Shown here piece after piece: positions 6,825-14,061 of a stretch of DNA of 16,955 bases. The stretch's first letter is position 1. Each line of letters starts with the position of its first letter. Made by a program: the position numbers and the translations under genes. The DNA lies in the NCBI GenBank assembly GCA_938009115.1, contig CALLHZ010000071.1:1-16955 (forward strand), written 5' to 3'. This DNA is from an uncultured Clostridia bacterium (GTDB lineage Bacteria > Bacillota > Clostridia > Peptostreptococcales > Anaerovoracaceae). The notes below the pieces were generated by a model. That model ran no database searches. It was not told the DNA's origin and saw only the letters and a list, made by a program, of their open reading frames with translations.

Positions 6825-7178
6825 ATGATTCAAGGAGAGTTGGGACGCTGGGGGGAACGGAAGGCAGCCGTTCACCTGCAGGTTGCGGGCTACGTGATCC
6901 TCGAGCGAAATTTTCGCTGCAGCGCAGGTGAGATCGATATCATCGCTGAACGAAATAATACTCTTTGCTTTATAGAAGTCAAGACGCGGACATCCATGGA
7001 CTTTGGTCTGCCGTGCCAGGCTGTGGGATATGGCAAGCAGAACCGCATTCGCCGGGTGGCGCTTGTCTGGCTTCGGAAGAACCCGGTTTATGCAGATCGG
7101 GATCTCCGGATGGATGTGATCGAACTGTTGAGACTGGCCCAGGGGGATTATATCCGTCATATTACCGCTGCATTTTAA
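6825..7178 (+). CDS. yraN: YraN / UPF0102 family endonuclease-like protein
   Basis: This small protein (117 residues) belongs to the YraN family, which has a PD-(D/E)XK nuclease-like fold resembling Holliday-junction resolvases. Its cellular role is not established. Visible landmarks are LGRWGERKA near the N-terminus (Glu11) and the active-site-like pattern GEIDIIAERNNTLCFIEVKTRT, with Glu36, Asp38, Glu51 and Lys53. The frame extends back to an ATG at 6792, but that falls inside the promoter. The ATG at 6825 lies 7 bases after TGGAGG and gives the normal family length. comM starts 10 bases after its stop. The yraN-comM-dprA order is common in bacteria and suggests a link to DNA processing. 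Confidence 0.92.
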   Translation: MIQGELGRWGERKAAVHLQVAGYVILERNFRCSAGEIDIIAERNNTLCFIEVKTRTSMDFGLPCQAVGYGKQNRIRRVALVWLRKNPVYADRDLRMDVIELLRLAQGDYIRHITAAF

Positions 7179-7188
7179 GGAGGCAGAA

Positions 7189-8736
7189 ATGTATGCCCGA
7201 GTGAGCACAGCCAGCCTGTACGGCCTGGAGAGCCGGTGCGTTTATGTGGAAGTGGATGTGGGAAGCGGACTCCCGTCATTTTCCGTAGTGGGGCTGGCGA
7301 ATCAGTCGATACGGGAAGCGAAAGAGCGGATCCATTCGGCCATCGGCCACTGCGGATATCAGTTTCCCCAGAAGCGCATCACTGTCAACCTTTCTCCGGC
7401 CAACCGAAAGAAAGAGGGTAGTCATTTCGATCTGCCAATCGCCGTGGGACTTTTGATGGGAACCGGGCAGATTTCCCCGGATGAGGAGGCACTTTCCGGG
7501 ACTGCCATGATCGGCGAATTGACGCTGGATGGAAGGCTGGAACCTGTGGACGGTGTTTTGCCGCTGGTGATCGGCATGCAGAAATGGGGGATCGGCAAAG
7601 TTATACTGCCAAAAGGCAATTGCCGTGAGGCCGAGCTGGTCAAAGGGATGCTTCTGTATCCGGCGGAAACGCTTCTTCAGGCCGGCGAACACCTCACGGG
7701 ATTTCGCCGGATCATCCCGGTTGCCGCCACCGGCAGCGGGGTGCGTGTGCAGTGTTCAATACCGGACTTCAGGGATATCCGCGGTCAGGAGATGGTCAAG
7801 CGGGCTGCGGTGGTGGCGGCTGCCGGCGCTCACGGCATGCTGATGATCGGGCCTCCCGGCATCGGCAAGACGATGATCGGAAAACGACTGCCCGGGATCA
7901 TGCCCCCGCTGACAGATCAGGAGCAACTGGATATTACCCAGGTCTATAGCATTGCCGGTCTTCTGAATCCGGAAATACCGTTCATTGCGCACCGGCCCTT
8001 TCGCGCGCCACACCACAGCCTCTCTGCGGCGGCGATGACAGGCGGCGGAAGCCGGCCTCGTCCTGGAGAAATATCGCTGGCCCACCATGGGGTGCTGTTT
8101 CTGGACGAGCTGCCCGAATTCAGCCGGCAAACGCTGGACACACTGCGTCAGCCCATGGAAGAGGGCTGTGTGACGATTTCCAGAGTTCAGGATACAATCA
8201 CATTTCCCGCACGATTCGTTCTGATCGCAGCGATGAATCCCTGTCGCTGCGGTTACTACGGCGACCCGGCCAGGGCATGCACTTGTACTGAGACCGACCG
8301 GATAAAATATATGGGAAAAGTATCCGGCCCGCTGATGGACAGGATCGACCTTCATATCGGTATGGAACGGGTGGTGTACGGCGATATCGATGCGGATGCT
8401 CCGCGAAAAAAAGAACGATGCTCACTGGAACTCCGGGCAGCGGTCGAGGCGGCTGATGAGCGTCAAAAATATCGCTACAAAGCGATGAATATTCGCTTTA
8501 ATTCTCAATTGCCGCCGGATCAGATCGGCACGTTCTGCCACCTGAGCGAGCCTTGCCGTAAACTGGTGCGGGATGCATTCTCAAGGTGGTCCCTGTCGGC
8601 GCGAGCGTATCACCGCCTGCTCCGGGTTGCCCGCACAGTGGCGGATCTTTCGGACTCCGAAGCCATCGGTGAAGAACATCTTTTGGAGGCGCTGGGATAC
8701 CGGCTCCCGGATCCTGCCGGAAAGCGAGGCCTGTGA
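7189..8736 (+). CDS. comM: ComM/YifB, Mg-chelatase-like AAA+ ATPase
   Basis: In Gram-negative bacteria ComM is a hexameric branch-migration helicase that promotes integration of incoming DNA during natural transformation. Bacillota homologues are usually called YifB and are less studied. The protein is 515 residues, the typical size. A Lon-protease-like N-terminal domain (about 1-170) precedes the AAA+ core. Walker A is GPPGIGKT (221-228) and Walker B is VLFLDEL (302-308), and the segment FRAPHHS (271-277) is typical of the family. A cysteine cluster lies in NPCRCGYYGDPARACTC (Cys352, 354, 364, 366). The sensor-like SGPLMDRIDLHI is at 379-390, and the C-terminal Mg-chelatase-type helical domain lies at about 415-510. 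AAGGAGG overlaps the end of yraN and fixes the start. The stop overlaps the dprA start. Confidence 0.94.
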   Translation: MYARVSTASLYGLESRCVYVEVDVGSGLPSFSVVGLANQSIREAKERIHSAIGHCGYQFPQKRITVNLSPANRKKEGSHFDLPIAVGLLMGTGQISPDEEALSGTAMIGELTLDGRLEPVDGVLPLVIGMQKWGIGKVILPKGNCREAELVKGMLLYPAETLLQAGEHLTGFRRIIPVAATGSGVRVQCSIPDFRDIRGQEMVKRAAVVAAAGAHGMLMIGPPGIGKTMIGKRLPGIMPPLTDQEQLDITQVYSIAGLLNPEIPFIAHRPFRAPHHSLSAAAMTGGGSRPRPGEISLAHHGVLFLDELPEFSRQTLDTLRQPMEEGCVTISRVQDTITFPARFVLIAAMNPCRCGYYGDPARACTCTETDRIKYMGKVSGPLMDRIDLHIGMERVVYGDIDADAPRKKERCSLELRAAVEAADERQKYRYKAMNIRFNSQLPPDQIGTFCHLSEPCRKLVRDAFSRWSLSARAYHRLLRVARTVADLSDSEAIGEEHLLEALGYRLPDPAGKRGL

Positions 8737-9830
8737 TGGATGCTGTCTTGCCTTATTTATGGATTTCGGGCTGCAAAGCCCTGAATCGGACAGCCCGCAA
8801 GTACCTGGTGGAGCGGTTCGGAGGGGCTCGGGCGGTTTATGAGGCTTCGGATGCTGAGCTGTCGGCCGCGCTGGAGGAACGCTGTGGCGGAACCGAAGGA
8901 AGGCTGGCAGGCTGCGGACTGCGTCTGGACCGGGATCTGTCGGCTGCCAGGGATTCAATGGCATGCGCCAATGCAATCGGCGCATGGTTGATGCATTATG
9001 ACGAATCTGCGTATTCCCCGTTGCTTCGTCAGATCCCCGATCCGCCTATGGTGCTGTACGGGATCGGAGATCCGTCTCTGTTGGCGCAAGCCGCTGTGGC
9101 TGTGGTCGGGACTCGAAGAGCTTCCTCTTACGGGCGTTGGGCTGCATTTCAATTGGCCGCAAGGATCGCCGAATGCGGGGTGCCCGTGGTCAGTGGGATG
9201 GCCGAGGGAATCGACGCAGAAGCTCATGCAGGCTGCCTTTCCCGTGGAATGGGGACGATCGCAGTGCTGGGGACCGGTATAAGCCATTGTTTCCCAGCGT
9301 CCAACAGGAACCTGCACCGGCGCATTTGCCGGGAAGGATTGGTACTTTCGGAGTTCAGACCCGAGGAACGAGGCTTTGCATCCTATTTCCCCCTCCGCAA
9401 CAGGGTGATCAGCGGTCTTTCCCGGGCTGTGGTCATCGTTGAGGGTGCGGTGAAAAGCGGATCCATGATCACGGCAGGGCTTGCGGCAGACCAAGGGCGA
9501 GATGTATTTGCAGTGCCTGGAAACATCAATCAGCCCAACAGCGCCGGCGTCAACCGGCTGATCTATGACGGCGCGTTCCCGATCACCGACTTGGATACAG
9601 CGACGGACGCCCTGGGATTGCTTTCGCTGCGGGCAAGGCGTCAAACGGAGGCGCTTTCAAGCGAAGAAAAAGCCGTGATGGATATTGTGAGAAGAGACGG
9701 AATGCTCTCGCGGGAATCTCTATGCATGCAGTCCGATATGCCGGCAGCCTCGGTTCTGTCCCTGGTGACGATACTGGAATTGAAAGGACTGGTCCGGACG
9801 GAGGGTGCGAAAATAGTGGTTGCAAAATAG
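8736..9830 (+). CDS. dprA: DprA/Smf DNA-processing protein
   Basis: DprA binds incoming single-stranded DNA and loads RecA during transformation; it is also widespread in bacteria not known to be competent. The protein is 364 residues. A short helical N-terminal region precedes the Rossmann-like DprA core, with GTRRAS (125-130), SGMAEGIDAEAH (153-164), AVLGTG (176-181), FPLRNRVISGLS (218-229) and KSGSMITAG (240-248). The C-terminal winged-helix DprA domain lies at about 308-364. The ATG at 8736 overlaps the comM stop as TGATG, typical of translational coupling. A GTG one codon earlier (8733) is an equally possible start. GAGG at 8726-8729 suits either. Glu157 stands where many DprA proteins have Arg or Lys. 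Confidence 0.93.
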   Translation: MDAVLPYLWISGCKALNRTARKYLVERFGGARAVYEASDAELSAALEERCGGTEGRLAGCGLRLDRDLSAARDSMACANAIGAWLMHYDESAYSPLLRQIPDPPMVLYGIGDPSLLAQAAVAVVGTRRASSYGRWAAFQLAARIAECGVPVVSGMAEGIDAEAHAGCLSRGMGTIAVLGTGISHCFPASNRNLHRRICREGLVLSEFRPEERGFASYFPLRNRVISGLSRAVVIVEGAVKSGSMITAGLAADQGRDVFAVPGNINQPNSAGVNRLIYDGAFPITDLDTATDALGLLSLRARRQTEALSSEEKAVMDIVRRDGMLSRESLCMQSDMPAASVLSLVTILELKGLVRTEGAKIVVAK

Positions 9831-9848
9831 TGGAAATGGACTTATAAT
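9820..9848 (+). promoter_or_regulatory. Candidate sigma-A promoter for topA
   Basis: TTGCAA (9820-9825) and a perfect TATAAT (9843-9848) are separated by 17 bases. The -35 box overlaps the last codons of dprA. Transcription should start near 9855, about 100 bases upstream of topA. A second TATAAT at 9872-9877 has only TTGACG at 11 bases upstream, too close for a standard promoter, and lies in a hairpin loop. Confidence 0.65.
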
Positions 9849-9860
9849 CGTGCATTGACG

Positions 9861-9890
9861 AAAATCTACATTATAATATGCAGATTTTTT
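9861..9890 (+). terminator. AT-rich terminator-like hairpin between dprA and topA
   Basis: AAAATCT (9861-9867) pairs with AGATTTT (9882-9888). CAT (9869-9871) pairs with ATG (9878-9880) across one A-C mismatch, leaving TATAAT as the loop. A run of six T residues (9885-9890) follows the stem. The stem is weak because it is AT-rich. It lies downstream of the candidate topA promoter, so it could end dprA transcripts only partly or act as an attenuator for topA. Confidence 0.4.
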
Positions 9891-9897
9891 CACTCGA

Positions 9898-9913
9898 GCA
9901 GCAGACATGCTGC
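9898..9913 (+). promoter_or_regulatory. Small GC hairpin in the topA leader
   Basis: GCAGCA (9898-9903) and TGCTGC (9908-9913) form a perfect 6-base-pair stem with a GACA loop. It is followed by a partial repeat GCAGCA at 9918. It lies about 40 bases upstream of the topA start codon and could be a leader structure; no known RNA family is recognised. Confidence 0.3.
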
Positions 9914-9952
9914 CGGGAAGCAGCACTGAGCCACTGAACAGAAAGGGACTGT

Positions 9953-12040
9953 ATGGCACCTGCAAAAACATTGGTGATCGTGGAATCACCGTCCAAGGCC
10001 AAAACGATCGGAAAATTTTTGGGAAGCCGCTATAAGGTCATCGCTTCGGCAGGACACATCGTGGATCTGCCCAAAAGCCGGCTGGCCGTGGATATCGACA
10101 ATAATTTCGAGCCGGAGTACATCAATGTCCGGGGGCGTGCTGCCATCATCAAGGAAATCCGGAAAGAAGCCGCCAAAGCCGAACATGTACTGCTGGCAAC
10201 AGACCCTGACCGGGAAGGCGAAGCTATATCCTGGCATATCTCCAACCTCTTGGGCATGGATCAGTCGCAGCCCACCAGGATCGTGTTCAATGAAATCACA
10301 AAGCCGGCCATACGGGAAGCGATACAGAACCCGCGGCCCATCGACATGAATCTGGTGAACGCCCAGCAGGCGAGGAGAGTCTTGGATCGTGTCGTAGGAT
10401 ATAAGATCAGCCCGATTCTCTGGAGCAAGGTCAAGCGGGGACTTTCGGCCGGAAGAGTGCAGTCCGCTGCGCTGAAGATCCTTTGTGACCGGGAGCGCCT
10501 GATCCGGGATTTCGTGCCCAGAGAATACTGGGTGATCACCGCCGATTTGGGCAAAGGCGCCGGGAAAGAGACTGACAGCAGACGAAACCAATTCTCTGCC
10601 AGATTGGCAGAATATAAAGAGAAGAAACTGACCATCGAGGATCGCAAGCAGGCCGAGCGCATTGCAAAAGAGCTTAAAGACGGGCATTTCACCATTGCCT
10701 CCGTGGAGGCAAGGGAGCGGATCAAAAAGCCTTGGGCACCCTATACGACCAGCAGTTTACAGCAGGACGCATCCATCAAACTGGGCTTCACACCCAAGAA
10801 AACAATGCTGGTGGCCCAGCAGCTGTATGAAGGCTGCGAGGTCAAAGGGCACGGTACGATCGGGCTGGTATCCTATATCCGTACCGACTCGGTCCGCATA
10901 TCCTCTGAGGCTGATGCCGCCTGCAAGGCCTATATCAGCGAACATTTTTCGCCGGAATATATCGGTCACAACCGCTTCACCAATAAAAAGAAAGAAGTGC
11001 AGGACGCTCACGAAGCCATCCGGCCCAGTTACGTGGATATCACGCCTGAGGAGGCGAAAAATTCTCTGACCGGGGACCAGTGGAAGCTTTACCGGCTGAT
11101 CTGGGCGCGGTTTGTGGCCAGCCGTATGGCGCCGGCCATATTTGATGTGACCAACGTGGACGTGCAAAACGGCGAATATGGCTTGAAGGCGCAAGGATCC
11201 CACCTGCGTTTCGACGGCTATTTGAAGATCTACGACGACAACGACAAGGAGGACAAGGATAAGACCCTGCCGAAGCTGGCGCAAGGTGACGATCTCTCAC
11301 TTTTGGATCTCCAAAGTGAACAGAATTTCACCCAGCCGCCTTCCCGTTTTACGGAAGCCAGTCTGATCAAGGAACTGGAAGATAAGGATATCGGACGTCC
11401 CAGCACCTATGCGCCCATCGTTTCCACGCTGGTGGACCGGCGCTATGTGGTCCGGGAAAAAAAGAGTCTTGTGCCAACGGATCTGGGTTTTGTTGTCACG
11501 CAGATCATGGAGGATTATTTTAAGGAGATCGCCGACGTCAATTTTACAGCAGACATGGAAGGAAAGCTGGATGACGTGGAGACCAAATCCGTCCCCTGGC
11601 AATCCGTCGTAGGCGATTTGTACCATGGCAGCCTGAAAAAGGAACTGGAAGCTGCGGAAAGCCAAATCGAAAAAGTCAACCTGCCCCCAGTCCTGAGCGA
11701 CGAGGCCTGCGACCTGTGCGGAAAGCCAATGGCTGTTAAAGAAGGCCGTTTCGGATCTTTTCTGGCGTGCACCGGCTTTCCGGAATGCAAAAATACCAGA
11801 CCGATCGTCCAGAAAATCGGTGTGGCGTGCCCGTCCTGCGGAAAAGACCTGATCCTGCGGAAAAGCAAGAGGGGCAAAGTCTTTTACGGATGCAGCGGGT
11901 ATCCGGAATGTCAGCAGGTTTATTGGGACAAGCCGGTGGAAAAAAACTGCCCGGATTGCGGAAGCCTTTTAGTGGAAAAGAGCTCCGGAAAAACGAAAAA
12001 ACTGAAATGCTCGAATCAAAGCTGCAATTACGCAGAGTGA
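9953..12040 (+). CDS. topA: DNA topoisomerase I (type IA)
   Basis: TopA relaxes negative supercoils by cutting one strand through a 5'-phosphotyrosine. At 695 residues it has the usual Bacillota size. The TOPRIM domain shows LVIVESPSKAKTIGKFLG with Glu11, and ATDPDREGEA with Asp84, Asp86 and Glu88. GRVQSAALKIL (167-177) follows. The catalytic Tyr308 and Arg310 lie in SYIRTDSVRIS, and DAHEAIRPS is at 351-359. The C-terminus carries three zinc-finger units: Cys586/589/606/612, Cys626/629/647/653 and Cys666/669/686/691. The start is the ATG at 9953, preceded by AAAGGGA, and begins directly with the conserved nucleotide-binding strand. hslV starts 26 bases after the stop. Confidence 0.97.
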   Translation: MAPAKTLVIVESPSKAKTIGKFLGSRYKVIASAGHIVDLPKSRLAVDIDNNFEPEYINVRGRAAIIKEIRKEAAKAEHVLLATDPDREGEAISWHISNLLGMDQSQPTRIVFNEITKPAIREAIQNPRPIDMNLVNAQQARRVLDRVVGYKISPILWSKVKRGLSAGRVQSAALKILCDRERLIRDFVPREYWVITADLGKGAGKETDSRRNQFSARLAEYKEKKLTIEDRKQAERIAKELKDGHFTIASVEARERIKKPWAPYTTSSLQQDASIKLGFTPKKTMLVAQQLYEGCEVKGHGTIGLVSYIRTDSVRISSEADAACKAYISEHFSPEYIGHNRFTNKKKEVQDAHEAIRPSYVDITPEEAKNSLTGDQWKLYRLIWARFVASRMAPAIFDVTNVDVQNGEYGLKAQGSHLRFDGYLKIYDDNDKEDKDKTLPKLAQGDDLSLLDLQSEQNFTQPPSRFTEASLIKELEDKDIGRPSTYAPIVSTLVDRRYVVREKKSLVPTDLGFVVTQIMEDYFKEIADVNFTADMEGKLDDVETKSVPWQSVVGDLYHGSLKKELEAAESQIEKVNLPPVLSDEACDLCGKPMAVKEGRFGSFLACTGFPECKNTRPIVQKIGVACPSCGKDLILRKSKRGKVFYGCSGYPECQQVYWDKPVEKNCPDCGSLLVEKSSGKTKKLKCSNQSCNYAE

Positions 12041-12066
12041 GACTGAACTCAGACAGGGAGAGAACG

Positions 12067-12606
12067 ATGGAACAATTTCATGCAACGACTATTGTTGTGG
12101 TCCGAAGGAGCGAACAGGATATCTGCATCGGCGGCGACGGGCAGGTGACCATGGGGCAGAATGCCGTCATGAAGCATACGGCAAAAAAGGTGCGGAAAAT
12201 CTATAAGAATACTGTGATCACAGGCTTTGCCGGCTCGGTATCCGACGCTTTTGCCTTGACGGACAAATTCGAAAAAAAACTGGAAGAGCATGGAGGCAAC
12301 CTGAAGCGTGCTGCCGTTGCCTTGGCTCAACTGTGGCGTTCAGACAAAGTGATGCGCAATCTGGAAGCTTTGATGATCGCAGCAGACAGAGAAACCATCC
12401 TGTTGATTTCAGGAAACGGAGAGGTGATCGAGCCTGACTCAAATTTTGTGGCCATCGGGTCCGGCGGAAATTATGCCCATGCGGCTGCCCATGCACTGTA
12501 TGAGCACACCGAAATGACGGCGGAGGAGATCGTCCGGGAAGCGCTGCGCATCGCCGCAAGTATCTGCGTCTATACCAATGACCATATTTCCGTGGAAAAA
12601 TTGTAA
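12067..12606 (+). CDS. hslV: HslV (ClpQ), protease subunit of HslUV
   Basis: HslV is the proteasome-like peptidase that degrades proteins unfolded by HslU; it forms a double hexamer in the cytosol. From the chosen ATG it has 179 residues. The frame is open far upstream inside topA, but AGGGAG at 12055-12060 and homology fix the start at 12067. The N-terminus is MEQFHATTI, so the catalytic nucleophile should be Thr7 after removal of a six-residue propeptide. Also visible are GGDGQVTMG (22-30), the catalytic lysine in KHTAKKVRK (Lys41), GFAGSVSDAF (53-62) and GSGGNYA (131-137). B. subtilis ClpQ begins MSSFHATT and is reported to use an N-terminal serine. Here residue 2 is Glu, so that mechanism is not available. 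hslU follows after 15 bases. Confidence 0.95.
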   Translation: MEQFHATTIVVVRRSEQDICIGGDGQVTMGQNAVMKHTAKKVRKIYKNTVITGFAGSVSDAFALTDKFEKKLEEHGGNLKRAAVALAQLWRSDKVMRNLEALMIAADRETILLISGNGEVIEPDSNFVAIGSGGNYAHAAAHALYEHTEMTAEEIVREALRIAASICVYTNDHISVEKL

Positions 12607-12621
12607 AGGAGAGGTCGTCAC

Positions 12622-14052
12622 ATGAATACACTGTACAATATGACGCCGAAAGAGATCGTCGCCGAGCTGGATAAATATATCATCGGGCAGGAGCAGGCGA
12701 AAAAATCTGTTGCGGTAGCTCTCAGAAACCGTTATCGCAGGAGCAAGCTGTCCGACGAGATGAGAGAAGAAATATCACCAAAGAATATCCTGATGATGGG
12801 ACCCACCGGCGTTGGTAAAACTGAAATCGCCAGAAGGCTTGCCAAGCTCATGGATGCGCCTTTTGTGAAGGTCGAGGCAACAAAGTTTACGGAAGTGGGC
12901 TATGTAGGGCGGGATGTGGACTCCATGGTCCGGGACCTGATGGACTCTTCGATCCGCGTTACCAAGCAGAAGCATATGAATGAAAAGTATGCGGTCGCCC
13001 AGGAATTAGCCGAGGAAAAAATCATCGAAGCCATTATTCCCGGCAAAAAGAAAAAGCCTTCCGGACAGGGTGTTCGCAGCCCCTTTGATTTCATTCTGGG
13101 CAATGCCTACGGCAACCAGCAGGCAAGCCGGCCGGCAGCAGCGGAAGCCGAGAAGGATATACCCGAAGGAGAGGTGGAACTGGCCAGAGAGCAGGTGCGC
13201 CAGCAGCTGAAAGACGGACTTCTCGAAGAGCAGTATATCGAAATCGAGGTGACGGAAGCGCCCAAAGACAACAACGCTCTGGATATCGGCCAGGGCGGCG
13301 GGAGCATTTCCCTGGGAAGCATTTTCGGCGATATGATGCCGCAAAAAAAGAAGAAGAAAAACCTGAAAGTCAAGGATGCGCGAAAGATCTTGACCGAGCA
13401 GGAAGCCCAGAACCTCATCGATATGGATCAGGTGACTTCGGAGGCTCTGGAAAACTGCGAGCAGAACGGGATCATTTTCATCGATGAGATCGACAAGATC
13501 GCCTCAGGCTCCGGATACCGAAGCGGCGCAGATGTATCCAGGGAAGGGGTTCAGCGGGACATCCTGCCCATCGTCGAGGGAAGCGTGGTAAATACGAAGT
13601 ACGGCCCCGTCAAAACGGACCACGTTTTGTTCATTGGCGCCGGCGCGTTTCATATATCCAAGCCCACCGACCTGATCCCGGAGCTTCAGGGGCGTTTTCC
13701 CATTCGCGTAGAGCTGGAAAATTTAACGAAAGAAGACTTTATTCGCATCCTGACGGAGCCGGACAATGCGCTTCTCAAGCAGCATAAGCTTCTGTTGGAA
13801 ACCGAAGGCGTCAACGTTGATTTTGCCCAGGATGCCGTGGAGGAGATCGCGTCGATGGCATCTCTGATCAACGACCAGACGGAGAACATCGGCGCCCGCC
13901 GGCTCCACACGATCATGGAAAAGCTGCTGGAAGACATTTCCTTCAATATCCCCGAGATGGAGGAGGAATCCATCACGATCGATGCTGCGTATGTCCGTGA
14001 GAAGTTCGCAGACAGGATCCACGCCGACGATATCGACCGGTTTATCCTGTAA
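12622..14052 (+). CDS. hslU: HslU (ClpY), AAA+ unfoldase of HslUV
   Basis: HslU is the ATP-driven unfoldase that feeds substrates into HslV. It is 476 residues, normal for the family. Visible landmarks are MTPKEIVAELDKYIIGQ at the N-terminus, Walker A GPTGVGKT (60-67) and the pore loop GYVG (93-96). The inserted I domain lies at about 110-245, followed by Walker B IIFIDEID (284-291), ELQGRFPIRVEL (354-365) and the sensor-2 region GARRLHT (424-430). The C-terminal tail DIDRFIL inserts into HslV in known complexes. The I domain holds two lysine runs (about 142-145 and 242-246). AAAGGAGAGG precedes the ATG. No codY follows, unlike the B. subtilis clpQ-clpY-codY order; hflX starts 9 bases after the stop. 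Confidence 0.97.
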   Translation: MNTLYNMTPKEIVAELDKYIIGQEQAKKSVAVALRNRYRRSKLSDEMREEISPKNILMMGPTGVGKTEIARRLAKLMDAPFVKVEATKFTEVGYVGRDVDSMVRDLMDSSIRVTKQKHMNEKYAVAQELAEEKIIEAIIPGKKKKPSGQGVRSPFDFILGNAYGNQQASRPAAAEAEKDIPEGEVELAREQVRQQLKDGLLEEQYIEIEVTEAPKDNNALDIGQGGGSISLGSIFGDMMPQKKKKKNLKVKDARKILTEQEAQNLIDMDQVTSEALENCEQNGIIFIDEIDKIASGSGYRSGADVSREGVQRDILPIVEGSVVNTKYGPVKTDHVLFIGAGAFHISKPTDLIPELQGRFPIRVELENLTKEDFIRILTEPDNALLKQHKLLLETEGVNVDFAQDAVEEIASMASLINDQTENIGARRLHTIMEKLLEDISFNIPEMEEESITIDAAYVREKFADRIHADDIDRFIL

Positions 14053-14061
14053 GGAGACGGT

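Noticed and set aside
7189..9830. The yraN-comM-dprA group as a new defence or mobile system
   Set aside because: All three are common housekeeping or DNA-uptake genes in a widely conserved order; nothing phage- or transposon-like is next to them.
9855..9877. TTGACG (9855-9860) with TATAAT (9872-9877) as a topA promoter
   Set aside because: The spacer is only 11 bases, too short for a sigma-A promoter. The pair at 9820-9848 has the correct 17-base spacer.
11767..12066. Long upstream extension of the hslV frame into topA
   Set aside because: The extension is a shadow of the topA zinc-finger region. The ATG at 12067 has a ribosome binding site and the family N-terminus.
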